Below, in pieces: positions 50,897 through 59,461 of a stretch of 64,000 nt of DNA. Within the stretch, counting starts at the first letter, position 1. Every line of letters begins with the position of its first letter. The translations under genes and the position numbers were made by a program. The notes beneath the pieces were generated by a model. It saw nothing but the letters and a program-made list of their open reading frames with translations, had not been told where the DNA came from and did no database searches. Source of the stretch: JBEKCP01 sp049509515 (GTDB lineage: Bacteria > Planctomycetota > Planctomycetia > Pirellulales > Thermoguttaceae); assembly GCA_049509515.1 (NCBI GenBank), contig JBEKZV010000008.1, positions 1-64,000 of the forward strand, read 5' to 3'.

Positions 50897-51673
50897 ATGG
50901 CGCCGTCCGAGGAGCCGGTCGTCGAGTTCCGCGACGTGGGTTTCGCCTACGACGGCACGCCCGTGCTGCAGGGCGTGAATTTCGTGGTGCGGCGGAACGA
51001 GTCGCTCTCGATCGTCGGGCCCAACGGCGGCGGCAAGACGACCCTCTTGCGGCTGATCTTGGGGCAATTGCAGCCGTCGTCGGGCCAGGTGCGGGTGTTC
51101 GGCCAGCCGCCCGAGACCGCCCGGCTGCGGATCGGCTACATGCCGCAGCACGCCAACTACGATCCCCTGTTTCCCGCCACCGTGATGGACGTGGTCTTGA
51201 TGGGCCGGCTGGGGCGCGGGGGACTGCGGGGCCGCTTGGGCTGGTTCAGCCGCGGCGATCGCCGCGCCGCAATCGAGGCCCTCGCCCAGGTCCACCTCGA
51301 AGAGCTGGCCCGCCGGCCCTTCGCCGCGCTGTCCGGCGGACAGCGGCAGCGGGTGCTGGTGGCCCGCGCCCTGTGCTGCCAGCCGGAGCTGCTGCTCTTG
51401 GACGAGCCCACGGCCAGCGTGGATAGCCTGGTCGAGGCCCGGCTGTTCGACATCCTCCGCGAGCTGGGCCGCACGATGACGGTGCTCGTGGTCTCGCACG
51501 ACCTGGGCTTCGTCGCCGACCTGGTGGAGAAGGTCATCTGCGTCAACCGGCAGGTGGTCGTCCATCCCACCAGCCAGATTACCGGCGAGCTGATTCGCGC
51601 GATCTACGGCGGCGACGTCCGCATGGTCCGCCACAGCGACGTCCTCTGCCAGCGGGAGCACGTCCATGAGTGA
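50897..51673 (+). CDS. znuC: Zinc/manganese ABC transporter ATP-binding protein
   Basis: 258 residues. Walker A GPNGGGKTT (41-49), Q-loop YMPQHANYDP (~78), signature LSGGQRQRV (~144), Walker B LLLLDEPTASVD (~166), H-switch VVSHDLG. Divalent-metal importer type (cluster 9). Overlaps the permease gene by 8 bp, so the two are coupled. Confidence 0.93.
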   Translation: MAPSEEPVVEFRDVGFAYDGTPVLQGVNFVVRRNESLSIVGPNGGGKTTLLRLILGQLQPSSGQVRVFGQPPETARLRIGYMPQHANYDPLFPATVMDVVLMGRLGRGGLRGRLGWFSRGDRRAAIEALAQVHLEELARRPFAALSGGQRQRVLVARALCCQPELLLLDEPTASVDSLVEARLFDILRELGRTMTVLVVSHDLGFVADLVEKVICVNRQVVVHPTSQITGELIRAIYGGDVRMVRHSDVLCQREHVHE

Positions 51674-52517
51674 GTTCCTCGACGCCCTCCGCGATCCGGA
51701 CATCCCCATCCTCCGCGACGCCCTGTGGACCGGCCTGTTGGCAAGCGTGGCCCTGGGCATCATCGGCACGTACGTGGTTACGCGGCGGATCAGCTCGATC
51801 GCCGGCGCGATCTCGCACAGCGTGCTGGGCGGCATCGGGGCCGCCCTGTACCTGCAAACCGTCGCCGGCTGGCGGTGGTGCGACCCGACCTACGGCGCCG
51901 TGGCCGCCGCCCTGCTCGCCGCCGTGATCATCGGCCTGGTGAGCCTCTACGCCAAGCAGCGCGAAGACACGGTCATCGGGGCCCTGTGGGCCGTGGGCAT
52001 GGCGGTGGGCCTGCTGTTCTTCGCCAAGACCCCCGGCTACACCGACCCGATGAGCTACCTGTTCGGAAACATCCTCACGATCACCCGCGGGGACCTGTGG
52101 CGGGTGATCGTGCTGGACGTGCTGGTAGTGGGATGCGCGGTGACCCTGTACAACAAGTTCTTCGCCGTCTGCTTCGACCAGGAGTTCGCCGACCTCCGCG
52201 GCGTGCGCGTCAAGGTCTACTACCTGCTCCTCTTGTGCCTGACTGCGCTGACCGTGGTACTCTTGGTCCGCGTGGTGGGCATCGTGATGGTCATCGCCAT
52301 GCTCACGCTGCCGGCCGCGATTGCCGGGCATTTCGCCCGCCAGTTGTGGCAGATGATGATCCTCGCCGCGGCCGGGTGCATGCTCTTTACGACGGTTGGG
52401 CTGGCTGTCAGCTATCGTTTCGACGCCCCCAGCGGCCCGGTGATCATCCTCCTGGCCGCGGCGGTGTACCTGGCGGTCGTCCTCGGCCGCCGCTGGGGGC
52501 TGCGGCGCGGGACGTGA
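51666..52517 (+). CDS. znuB: Zinc/manganese ABC transporter permease
   Basis: 283 residues, ABC-3 family. About eight membrane segments; ARRISSIAGAISHSVLGGIGAALYL near 30, VGLLFFAKTPGYTDPMSYLFGN near 115, and VRVVGIVMVIAMLTLPAAIAGHFA near 200 are typical ZnuB/MntB segments. Last gene of the operon. No Zur-like operator seen near the operon start. Confidence 0.92.
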   Translation: MSEFLDALRDPDIPILRDALWTGLLASVALGIIGTYVVTRRISSIAGAISHSVLGGIGAALYLQTVAGWRWCDPTYGAVAAALLAAVIIGLVSLYAKQREDTVIGALWAVGMAVGLLFFAKTPGYTDPMSYLFGNILTITRGDLWRVIVLDVLVVGCAVTLYNKFFAVCFDQEFADLRGVRVKVYYLLLLCLTALTVVLLVRVVGIVMVIAMLTLPAAIAGHFARQLWQMMILAAAGCMLFTTVGLAVSYRFDAPSGPVIILLAAAVYLAVVLGRRWGLRRGT

Positions 52518-52596
52518 CGAGGCCCCACGGCACGGTGCTAGCCGTACAATGCAGTGGCTAAGGTCTGGCGGAGAAAAACCTCGGAGGAAGTCGCCC

Positions 52597-52858
52597 ATGA
52601 ATCACGGGGAACTCCTCAAGCGGATAATCAGCGATCCCAAAGTCCTTGGCGGTAAGCCCGTGGTCAAGGGCACGCGGCTATCAGTGGAGTTCATCGTGGG
52701 GCTCCTCGCGTGCGGCGCGACCGCCGAGCAGATCCTGGGCGAGTATACCAGTTTGTCACTCGATGATATCCGCGCTTGCCTGTTGTTCGCGTCGCGCCCC
52801 GGCGGGGGAGGAGATGACGGCGCCCAAGCTGTCGCGTGCTGGCTACGACGAAAAGTAG
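52597..52858 (+). CDS. DUF433 antitoxin, probably frameshifted near its end
   Basis: DUF433 signature: RIISDPKVLGGKPVVKGTRLSVEFIVGLLACGATAEQIL then YTSLSLDDIRACLLFAS. The annotated frame continues to 52887 (96 residues), but after LLFASR the reading becomes low-complexity. A one-base shift near 52798 gives a natural ending (AGEEMTAPKLSRAGYDEK-stop at 52858). DUF433 proteins are antitoxins of DUF5615 PIN-like toxins; a possible toxin remnant follows at 52866-52960. Confidence 0.55.
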
Positions 52859-52865
52859 CGCGGGG

Positions 52866-52960
52866 GCTGCTTAGCTGCGGTTCTTGATGTCAGGCAAGCT
52901 GTTCGACCGATTCGTCGTGCTGGCCGAGCGGCAGGTGAGGTTCTGCCGGAGATGGCAGAA
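52866..52960 (+). pseudogene. Possible DUF5615 toxin remnant
   Basis: In one frame the sequence reads LRFLMSGKLFDRFVVLAERQVRF. LRFL resembles the start of DUF5615 toxins (MRFLxDE...), and DRFVVLAERQVRF resembles their C-terminal strand (GRFVVVxExxVRxR). The ~100 central residues, with the catalytic acids, are absent. It lies downstream of the DUF433 gene, as expected for such a pair, and abuts the end of the DegT gene. Confidence 0.35.
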
Positions 52961-52963
52961 ACG

Positions 52964-54226
52964 TCAATCGCCGTGGGAGGCGGCTTCCCGCCGGGCGGCA
53001 GGGTGGGCGAGGAACTTCGGCCCGCTGAGGGCGTGGCCCGCAGCCGGGCGCACACTTGCGCGTGCGGTGAAGAACGCCGCGATGCGATCCACCACCACCC
53101 GCTGTTGGGCGACCGTCAGCTCGGGGAAGATCGGCAGGGCCAGGACCTCGCGGGCCGCACGCTCGGTCTCGGGCAAAGCACCCTCCGCCAGGCCCAAGGG
53201 GCGGAAACACTCCTGCTGGTGGAGCCCCAGCGGATAGTAAATCTCCGTCCCGACGTGCGACTCCGTCAGCCACCCTCGGAGCGGGTCGCGGAGCCCGTCG
53301 GGAATGCGGACGACGTACTGGTTCCAGACGTGCCGCTGCTCGGGCCGGGCCTCGGGCAGCCCCAGCACGCGGTCCAGCCCGGCCTCGGTCAACATGGCCG
53401 AGTACCGCTGGGCGTTGGCCTGCCGCATGGCGGTCCAGCGGTCGAGGTGGGGCAGCTTGACGCCGAGCACGGCGGCCTGGAAGGAATCCAGCCGGCTGTT
53501 GATGCCGATCGTCGAGTGGAAGTATCGCGGCCGCATGCCGTGGCCCCGCAGGAGCCGCAGGCGATCGGCCAGCTCGTCCGACTGCGTGGTGAGCATGCCG
53601 CCGTCGCCGGCGCCGCCGAGGTTCTTGGTAGGGTAGAAGCTGAAGCAGCCGACCTGGCCCATCGACCCCGCCCGGCAGCCGCGGAACTCCGCCCCGATGG
53701 CCTGGGCGGCGTCCTCCACCAGCGACACGCCGGCGGTCGCCGCGATCCGGCCCAGGGCGCCCATGTCGGCCGTCTGCCCGAAGAGGTGGACCGGCAGGAT
53801 GGCCTTGGTGGCGGGGGTGATGAGCCGCTCAACGGCCTGCGGATCGAGGTTGAAGGTCCCAGGCTCGATGTCGGCGAAGACCGGCCGGGCCGCCAGCCGC
53901 GTCACGGCGGTGGCGGTGGCGAAGAACGTGAAGCTCGGCAGGATCACCTCGTCCCCCGGCCCGATCCCCAGGGCCATGAGGGCCAACAGGAGTGCGTCGC
54001 TCCCGGAGGCGCAGCCCACGGCGTGTTTGGCCTGGCAATACTCGGCCAGGTTCTTTTCGAGCTCGACGACTTCCGCCCCCAGGACGAATCCGCCCGAGTC
54101 GCAGACCCGGCCGAGGGCGGCGAGGATCTGGTCCTTCAAGGTGGCATGCTGGCGGGCCAGATCAAGCAGGGGGACGCCCTGGATCGGCCCATCTTGTCCA
54201 TTTTGACCATGCGCGGCGGAAGTCAT
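52964..54226 (-). CDS. DegT/DnrJ/EryC1/StrS aminotransferase
   Basis: 420 residues. PLP-dependent sugar aminotransferase: LARQHATLKDQILAALGRV at the start, ASGSDALLLALMALGIGPGDEVILPSFTF (~75), EDAAQAIGAEF (~170), catalytic Lys in FYPTKNLGGAGDGGM (~200), NSRLDSFQAAVL. Makes amino sugars for surface polysaccharide. The C-terminal ~30 residues (after TVAQQRVVVDRIAAFF) are low-complexity and overlap the toxin remnant on the other strand. 54227-54572 has no gene, only GC-rich sequence with a GGGCACC hairpin module near 54407. Confidence 0.92.
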   Translation of the reverse strand: MTSAAHGQNGQDGPIQGVPLLDLARQHATLKDQILAALGRVCDSGGFVLGAEVVELEKNLAEYCQAKHAVGCASGSDALLLALMALGIGPGDEVILPSFTFFATATAVTRLAARPVFADIEPGTFNLDPQAVERLITPATKAILPVHLFGQTADMGALGRIAATAGVSLVEDAAQAIGAEFRGCRAGSMGQVGCFSFYPTKNLGGAGDGGMLTTQSDELADRLRLLRGHGMRPRYFHSTIGINSRLDSFQAAVLGVKLPHLDRWTAMRQANAQRYSAMLTEAGLDRVLGLPEARPEQRHVWNQYVVRIPDGLRDPLRGWLTESHVGTEIYYPLGLHQQECFRPLGLAEGALPETERAAREVLALPIFPELTVAQQRVVVDRIAAFFTARASVRPAAGHALSGPKFLAHPAARREAASHGD

Positions 54227-54572
54227 GCTCGGTGCTCCCCATCATTGTGGCAACGCCCCCCCCGGACCGCCGGCGCGGGCGGGGTGGAAGGGTGGGGCAC
54301 CTTACCCGTTCACGGCCGGTGGGTCAACAGCAGACGAGCAGTTTGCGCCCCAGGGAATCGGCGGATGGGCGGTCGGGGTACCCCGGTCTACCCCGGGGCA
54401 TCCCGGGCACCCGCGCAGCGGGGCGGCGGGCCATGTGTGCGGGCCAAGGGTCTGCCGGGAAACTCCGCGCAAAGCTGCCGGGGGCCGGGACTATCGCACT
54501 TTTCCACCACGCCCGACCGGCCTACAATGACTCCATGTCCTGGTCCAGGCATCTCCCGCAGCGGCTCTTCTC

Positions 54573-55250
54573 ATGATGCCCGCCGAGTTGGACGCGACGA
54601 TCGGTGTGCTCCTGAGCGGCGGCCTGGACAGCGCGATCCTCGTGGGGCATCTATTGGGCCAGGGGCGGCGGGTGCAGCCGTTCTACGTCCGTTCGCACCT
54701 GGTTTGGGAGCGGCGCGAGCTGGCGGCGGCCCGGCAGTTCCTCTCGGCCCTGGCCGCCCCGCGGCTGGCGGCGCTGGTGGTCTTCGACATGCCGATGGGC
54801 GACGTGTACGGGGACCATTGGAGCCTGACGGGCCGAGGGGTGCCCGACGCCGCCAGTCCCGACACCACCGTCTATCTTCCCGGCCGCAACGCCCTGCTCT
54901 TGTTGAAGCCGGCCCTGTGGTGCCGCCTGCACGGGATCGAGCAATTGGCACTGGCGGTGCTCGGCTCGAATCCGTTCGGCGACGCCACGCCGGAGTTCTT
55001 TGCCGCGCTGGAGTCGGTCGTGGCCCGGGCCACCGGCGGCAACGTCCGCACGCTGCGGCCCTTCGCCGAGTTCCAGAAGCGGCAGGTCCTCGCGCTAGGC
55101 CGGGCGCTGCCCGTGGAGTTGACGTTCTCCTGCATTGCGCCGGCCGGCGAGCTGCACTGCGGGCGGTGCAACAAGTGCGCCGAGCGCATGGCGGCCTTCC
55201 ATGCCGCCGGCATCCCCGACCCGACCGTCTACGCCAAGGAGAGGGATTAG
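54573..55250 (+). CDS. queC: QueC-like 7-cyano-7-deazaguanine synthase
   Basis: 225 residues. PP-loop ATP pyrophosphatase motif SGGLDSAILVGHLL (~15), LPGRNALLLLKPALW (~105), and a zinc site CIAPAGELHCGRCNKCAERMAAF near the end (Cys spacing of QueC). Converts CDG to preQ0. The genes queC and queD are adjacent, with only heptamer repeats between them, supporting a queuosine/preQ0 role. Its stop codon lies in a GGGATTA repeat. Confidence 0.88.
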   Translation: MMPAELDATIGVLLSGGLDSAILVGHLLGQGRRVQPFYVRSHLVWERRELAAARQFLSALAAPRLAALVVFDMPMGDVYGDHWSLTGRGVPDAASPDTTVYLPGRNALLLLKPALWCRLHGIEQLALAVLGSNPFGDATPEFFAALESVVARATGGNVRTLRPFAEFQKRQVLALGRALPVELTFSCIAPAGELHCGRCNKCAERMAAFHAAGIPDPTVYAKERD

Positions 55251-55299
55251 GGATTAGGGATTGGGGATTGGGGACTGGGGATTGGGGATTGGGGATTAG
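55243..55299. repeat. GGGGATT heptanucleotide array
   Basis: Seven to eight copies of GGGATTA/GGGGATT/GGGGACT between queC and queD, beginning inside the queC stop codon and ending just before the queD start. The unit is the same type as cyanobacterial STRR heptamers. Confidence 0.92.
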
Positions 55300-55305
55300 A
55301 TTGCC

Positions 55306-55707
55306 ATGTTCCGCGTATCCCGCCAGCTCGAATTCTGTTACGGCCACCGGCTGTTGGACTACGAGGGCAAGTGCCGGCACTTGCACGGCCACAACGGCAC
55401 GGTGCAGATCACGCTCCAGGCGGCCCGGCTCGACCGCCGCTCGATGGTGCTGGACTTCGGCGACATCAAGACCGCGCTGGCCCGCTGGATCGACGAGAAC
55501 CTGGACCACCGCATGATCCTGTGCCGGCGGGACCCGGCGGTGAGCGTGCTCCAGGGGCTGGGCGAGCCGCTGTACCTGATGGATGAGAACCCGACGGCGG
55601 AGAACATCGCCAAGCTGCTGTTCGACATGGCCGTGGCGCAAGGCTTCCCGGTGGTCGAGGTGCGGTTCTGGGAGACGCCGCGGTGCTCGGCCGACTACGC
55701 GCCGTAG
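55306..55707 (+). CDS. queD: 6-carboxy-tetrahydropterin synthase (QueD)
   Basis: 133 residues of the PTPS fold. FCYGHRL (zinc His), CRHLHGHNGTVQITL (two zinc His plus catalytic Cys CRHLHGH), VLDFGDIK, NLDHRMIL, ENPTAENIA, and VRFWETPRCSADY. It makes CPH4 for queuosine/preQ0 synthesis, upstream of QueC. The short gap to queC is filled by a heptamer repeat. Confidence 0.93.
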   Translation: MFRVSRQLEFCYGHRLLDYEGKCRHLHGHNGTVQITLQAARLDRRSMVLDFGDIKTALARWIDENLDHRMILCRRDPAVSVLQGLGEPLYLMDENPTAENIAKLLFDMAVAQGFPVVEVRFWETPRCSADYAP

Positions 55708-55838
55708 ACGAGTTTCCCGGGCCGTCTCGCGGGGGGGCACCGGCGGCTGTTAGCCGCCGGCTGTCGCCCCCCTTCCGACCTCCGCCTTCCCGGCGACCTA
55801 TACTTGCCGGGGGACATCATCCTCGGGAGTCGCTGCCC

Positions 55839-56186
55839 TTGGTCCTAATTATCGTTGCGGTCGGAGTATTGAACGTGTGCCTGGGCTTCGCCGCGGCCTG
55901 GTACCTGGGGTACGGTCCGCCCGGGCTCCGCGAGGCATGGAAGGCCCTGGCGCCGATCCCCCGGCCGGCGGAGATGCCGGGTCCTCCCGCGTCCGCGGCG
56001 TCCGCGGCTGTGCCGGCCGCGGAAGGCAGTCCGGCCCAGGCGGCCGGCAGCGTCGAGGGGTCCGAGCCATCGGCGGCGGCGCCCGCCGAGGCGCCGGCCG
56101 CGAGCGACGTGCCGCCGGCGGCGATTTCCGATGGCGTGCCCGCCGCGGGCGATCTCCTCGCGACGCCTCCCGCAGCCTCTCAGTAG
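55839..56186 (+). CDS. Small Ala/Pro-rich membrane protein
   Basis: 115 residues from a TTG with CGGGAG 9 nt upstream. One transmembrane helix (LIIVAVGVLNVCLGFAAAWYLG) is followed by GYGPPGLREAWKALAP and an Ala/Pro/Glu-rich tail to the end. No catalytic domain. The GPPGLREAW segment looks conserved, and I recall similar N-termini in planctomycete signalling proteins; this could be an anchor that has lost its domain. Confidence 0.45.
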   Translation: MVLIIVAVGVLNVCLGFAAAWYLGYGPPGLREAWKALAPIPRPAEMPGPPASAASAAVPAAEGSPAQAAGSVEGSEPSAAAPAEAPAASDVPPAAISDGVPAAGDLLATPPAASQ

Positions 56187-56194
56187 CGCCCGCC

Positions 56195-57172
56195 CTACAT
56201 ATCCTGGTCGTTGACCAGCTTGTCGTAGAAGGCGAGGTACTGGTCCCGCAGCGCGGCGTCATCGCGGGCGGCCATGGCGCTGCGGGGGTGCTCGTTGAGC
56301 TGGCCGGTGATGTTGTACTGCACCAGCGGGCCCCATTCGAGCCTGCGGCTCAACGGCAGGAGGTGGTCCTGGAGGAGTTGGTAGACCGCGCGGATGTGGA
56401 ACTTCGGATTGCGGAGGAATCCGAGCATCAGCTCCATGGGGCAGTTGCCGGCGCCGCGGCCCAAACCCATCATCGAGGCGTCGACGCGATTCGCCCCGTG
56501 GATGATGGCCTCGATCGAGTTGGCAAAGGCCAGTTGCTGGTTATTGTGGGCGTGGATGCCCACCTGCTTGCCGGTGGCCGCGCCGTACTTGAGGTACTTC
56601 TTCACCAGGATCTCGACCTGCTCGGCATACATCGAGCCGTAGCTATCGACGACCACCAGCACGTGGGCGGGCGTTTCAGCCAGGACCTCGAGCACCTGGT
56701 CGATCTCCTGCTCCTTGACCGTCGAGATGGCCATCAGGTTGGCCGAGACTTCGTAGCCCTTCTGAAAGGCATCCTGGATCATGTCGATGGCTTCGGACAC
56801 CTGGTTGGCGTAGAAGGCCACCCGGATCAAGTCCAGCACGCTGTCTTTCTTGGGCAGGATGTCGGTCCGCCAGTCGGACTTGCCGGCGTCGACCATCGCG
56901 GCCAGCCGCAGCGGGGTGGGGTTGTCGCCGACGATCCGCCGCAGGTCGTCCTCGTCGCAGAATTTCCAGGCGCCGAAGGCGTTGCGGGCGAAGAGTTTCT
57001 TGGCCGCCTTGTAGCCCAGCTCCATGTAGTCGAGGCCCGCGTCCACACACGCCTGGTACACCGCCCGGACGAAACCGTCGTCGAAGCCGTGGGCGTTGCA
57101 CAGGCCGCCGTCGCGGATCGTGCAATCCAGCACTTTCAGCTCGGGGCGATAGGTAATCCAGGGGGCGGTCAT
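56195..57172 (-). CDS. HMG-CoA-lyase-like aldolase
   Basis: 325 residues. VLDCTIRDGG (~15; Arg-Asp-metal motif), YMELGYKAAKK, VVVDSYGSMYAEQVEILVKKYL (~175), GIHAHNNQQLAFANSIEAI (metal HxHNN, ~205), and MMGLGRGAGNCPMELML (~235). This is the HMGL/4-hydroxy-2-oxovalerate aldolase TIM barrel. The C-terminal QYNITGQLNEHPRSAMAARD segment matches a subfamily found beside polysaccharide and amino-acid genes; exact substrate unknown. Confidence 0.87.
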   Translation of the reverse strand: MTAPWITYRPELKVLDCTIRDGGLCNAHGFDDGFVRAVYQACVDAGLDYMELGYKAAKKLFARNAFGAWKFCDEDDLRRIVGDNPTPLRLAAMVDAGKSDWRTDILPKKDSVLDLIRVAFYANQVSEAIDMIQDAFQKGYEVSANLMAISTVKEQEIDQVLEVLAETPAHVLVVVDSYGSMYAEQVEILVKKYLKYGAATGKQVGIHAHNNQQLAFANSIEAIIHGANRVDASMMGLGRGAGNCPMELMLGFLRNPKFHIRAVYQLLQDHLLPLSRRLEWGPLVQYNITGQLNEHPRSAMAARDDAALRDQYLAFYDKLVNDQDM

Positions 57173-57202
57173 GGAAGTAGCGGGTAGTGGCTGGGAGAAC
57201 TT

Positions 57203-57270
57203 CGTAGGTTATGCTTCAGCATAACGCAAGATACTATCGGGGCGAATGTTATGCTGAAGCATAACCTACG
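57203..57270. repeat. REPIN-like double hairpin
   Basis: 57203-57225 and 57248-57270 are perfect 23-bp inverted copies (CGTAGGTTATGCTTCAGCAT...). Each arm is itself a hairpin, GTTATGCT-TC-AGCATAAC. This nested arrangement is that of REP doublets mobilised by RAYT transposases. No RAYT in the window. Confidence 0.88.
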
Positions 57271-57301
57271 CACTCAATTCTGCTAGCGCAATGGCGGGAT
57301 G

Positions 57302-57775
57302 TCAACCGACCTCGAAGACAGCCTCGATCTCGACCGCCGCCCCCAGCGGCAGCGAGGCAGCGCCCAGGGCGCTGCGGGCCCCCACGCCGTCCTGGGGGCC
57401 AAAGACCTGGGCCAACAGCTCGCTGGCCCCATTGATCACCGCCGGGTGCTGGGTGAATTCCGGGGTCGAGCGGACCACGCCCAACAGCCGGACCAGGCGG
57501 CGGACGCGCCCCAGCGAGCCCAGAGAACTGCGGATCGAGGCCAGGATGCCCAGGGCGGCCAGTCGCGCGGCCTCGCAACCCGCCGCCACGTCCAGATCGG
57601 CCCCCACGCAGCCGGTGACGACCTGGCCATCCGGCCGGACCGGCAGATGGCCCGAAGTGTAGGCCAGCCCCCCGGCCACCAGCACGGGCCGGTAGAGTCC
57701 CTTGGGCGCCGGGGCCGGCGGCAGCACAAGACCCAGCTCGACGAGCTTTTCGGCAAGTCTTTCGTCAGGCGTCAT
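57302..57775 (-). CDS. RidA family protein
   Basis: 157 residues. Long-type YjgF/RidA protein (COG0251, Atu1953-like): LVAGGLAYTSGHLPVRPDGQVVTG (~34), EAARLAALGILASIRSSLG (~67), VRLLGVVRSTPEFTQHPAVINGASELL (~90), GARSALGAASLPLGAAVEIEAVFEV at the end. Members deaminate reactive enamine/imine intermediates. ATG at 57775; a GGTCTT heptamer array lies just upstream (57786-57851). Confidence 0.88.
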   Translation of the reverse strand: MTPDERLAEKLVELGLVLPPAPAPKGLYRPVLVAGGLAYTSGHLPVRPDGQVVTGCVGADLDVAAGCEAARLAALGILASIRSSLGSLGRVRRLVRLLGVVRSTPEFTQHPAVINGASELLAQVFGPQDGVGARSALGAASLPLGAAVEIEAVFEVG

Positions 57776-57785
57776 GGCGATCTGG

Positions 57786-57851
57786 GAGTCGGGTCTTGGC
57801 CCTTGGGTCTTGGGTCTTAGGTCGCTATGCCAAGGCCTACGACCCAAGACC
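57786..57851. repeat. GGTCTTG heptamer array
   Basis: TCTTGGG/TCTTAGG 7-bp units followed by inverted CCCAAGACC units, between the RidA start and the hisG stop. Confidence 0.85.
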
Positions 57852-58727
57852 TTACTCAATGACCTTATTCAGCGGATATTCCACGATTCCGCGGGCCCCG
57901 GCGGACTTCAGCCGCGGGATGATCTGCCGCACCACCGACTCGTCGACGATCGTGTTCACGTCGACCCACTGCTCATCGGCGAGGCTGGAGATCGTGGGCT
58001 GTTGCAGGGCGGGCAGGAGGGCCAGCACCTGCCGCAGGCGGTCGCGGGCCACGTTCATCATCAGCCCCACTTTGCCTTCCGCAGCCATCGCGCCGCGGAG
58101 CATCAGGGCGATGTCGTCGATCTTCTGCTTCTTCCAAGGATCGGCGTAGGAGGCGTGGTTGGCGATGAAGCGCGTGGTGCTTTGCAGGACCTCGGCGATG
58201 ATCCGCAGGTTGTTGGCCCGCAGCGAGCTGCCCGTCTCGGTCACCTCGACAATGGCGTCGGCCAGGTCGGGGGGTTTGACCTCGGTGGCCCCCCAACTGA
58301 ACTCGACCTGGGCCGTGACGCCGTGCTGCTGGAGATAGCGGGTGGTCAGTCCCACCGCCTCGGTGGCAATCCGTTTGCCCTGGAGGTCCTGGACCGTCCG
58401 GATGGGCGAGTTCTCCGGCACGCACAGCACCCAGCGGACCGGCCGGCGACTGACCTTCGAGAACACCAGCTCGGCCACTTCCTGGACGTCCGCGGCATTC
58501 TCGACGATCCAGTCGTGGCCGGTCAACCCGGCGTCCAGTGCCCCCTGTTGGACGTAGCGGGCCATTTCCTGGGCGCGGATCAGAAGGCACTGGATCTGGT
58601 CGTCGTCGATCGCCGGGTAGTAGCTCCGCGAGCTGGTAGTGATCTTGTAGCCGGCGCGGCGGAACAGCTCGGCCGTGGCCTCCTGCAGGCTGCCGGCGGG
58701 GATGCCGAGTTTCAGCAGATTCGTCAT
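57852..58727 (-). CDS. hisG: ATP phosphoribosyltransferase, long form
   Basis: 291 residues, the length of the self-sufficient HisG_L with the C-terminal regulatory domain (~220-291). LGIPAGSLQEATAELFRRAG, DAGLTGHDWIVE (~65), KRIATEAVGLTTRYL (~118), AIVEVTETGSSLRANNL (~158; PRPP loop), MMNVARDRL. First step of histidine synthesis, normally inhibited by histidine. Its ATG overlaps the hisI stop by 4 bp. Confidence 0.95.
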   Translation of the reverse strand: MTNLLKLGIPAGSLQEATAELFRRAGYKITTSSRSYYPAIDDDQIQCLLIRAQEMARYVQQGALDAGLTGHDWIVENAADVQEVAELVFSKVSRRPVRWVLCVPENSPIRTVQDLQGKRIATEAVGLTTRYLQQHGVTAQVEFSWGATEVKPPDLADAIVEVTETGSSLRANNLRIIAEVLQSTTRFIANHASYADPWKKQKIDDIALMLRGAMAAEGKVGLMMNVARDRLRQVLALLPALQQPTISSLADEQWVDVNTIVDESVVRQIIPRLKSAGARGIVEYPLNKVIE

Positions 58728-59140
58728 TTCGGTCCCGACTCCTTGTGGCCCTTGCCGTAGACCTCCGCCGGATCGAAGACCCGGCGGCCGACGGTTTCCA
58801 GCCCCGCGGGCGTGACGCGGCGGAAGAAACAACTGCTGTAGCCCTCGTGGCAGGCGGCCCCGCCGACCTGCTCGACCCGCAGCAGGATCGCGTCGCGGTC
58901 GCAGTCCACGTAAACGCCGCGGAGGAGTTGGACGTTGCCGCTCTCTTCCCCTTTCCGCCACAGCCGCTTGCGGCTGCGGCTGTAGTAGACGGCCCGGCCG
59001 GTGGCCAGCGTCTCGGCATAGCTTTCGGCGTTCATGTAGGCCAGCATCAGGACCTCGCCCGTTTGGGCGTCCTGGGCGATCACCGGCAGCAGGCCGTCGC
59101 CGCGGGAGAAGTCGGGGCCGGATGGGGAGGGCTCGGGCAT
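58724..59140 (-). CDS. hisI: Phosphoribosyl-AMP cyclohydrolase
   Basis: 138 residues, the HisI domain without HisE. LPVIAQDAQTGEVLMLAYMNAE (~18), YYSRSRKRLWRKGEESGN (~55), VDCDRDAILLRVEQ (metal Asp triad, ~78), and CHEGYSSCFFRR (zinc Cys). Opens the AMP ring in histidine synthesis. ATG at 59140; the sequence just upstream is a GGGCAGT heptamer array (59154-59180). Confidence 0.95.
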   Translation of the reverse strand: MPEPSPSGPDFSRGDGLLPVIAQDAQTGEVLMLAYMNAESYAETLATGRAVYYSRSRKRLWRKGEESGNVQLLRGVYVDCDRDAILLRVEQVGGAACHEGYSSCFFRRVTPAGLETVGRRVFDPAEVYGKGHKESGPK

Positions 59141-59461
59141 GGCATGAAGTTGAGTGGGTAGTGGGCAGTGGGCGGTCGGGGTACCCGCTTGCGGGTCGGT
59201 GGGCAGACTTCGCGTCCGACGGCGAGCATAAGGTTCCATCTACTATAATCCGTCCGGGGGACAGGGGACAGGGGGCGCAGCCGCGGATGTCCATCCGCGG
59301 TAGAGCGGTCATGCGGCACAGCCCCGGAAAGCGACAAGGAAGGCGAAACCCCTACCGCAGGCGCAGACGCGCCGTTTCCAGCTTCGCTGGAGTGCCGCCC
59401 TGGGGATGTCCGACCGTTACTACCAGCGCCGGAAAGTTCTCTTCTGCGGAAAGGAAGGGCC
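59141..59461. repeat. Repeat-rich gap between hisI and GT2 gene
   Basis: Contains GTGGGCA heptamers (59154-59180), GGGGACA heptamers (about 59256-59275), and a CCGCGGATG-TC-CATCCGCGG hairpin at 59281-59300. No gene. Confidence 0.7.
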
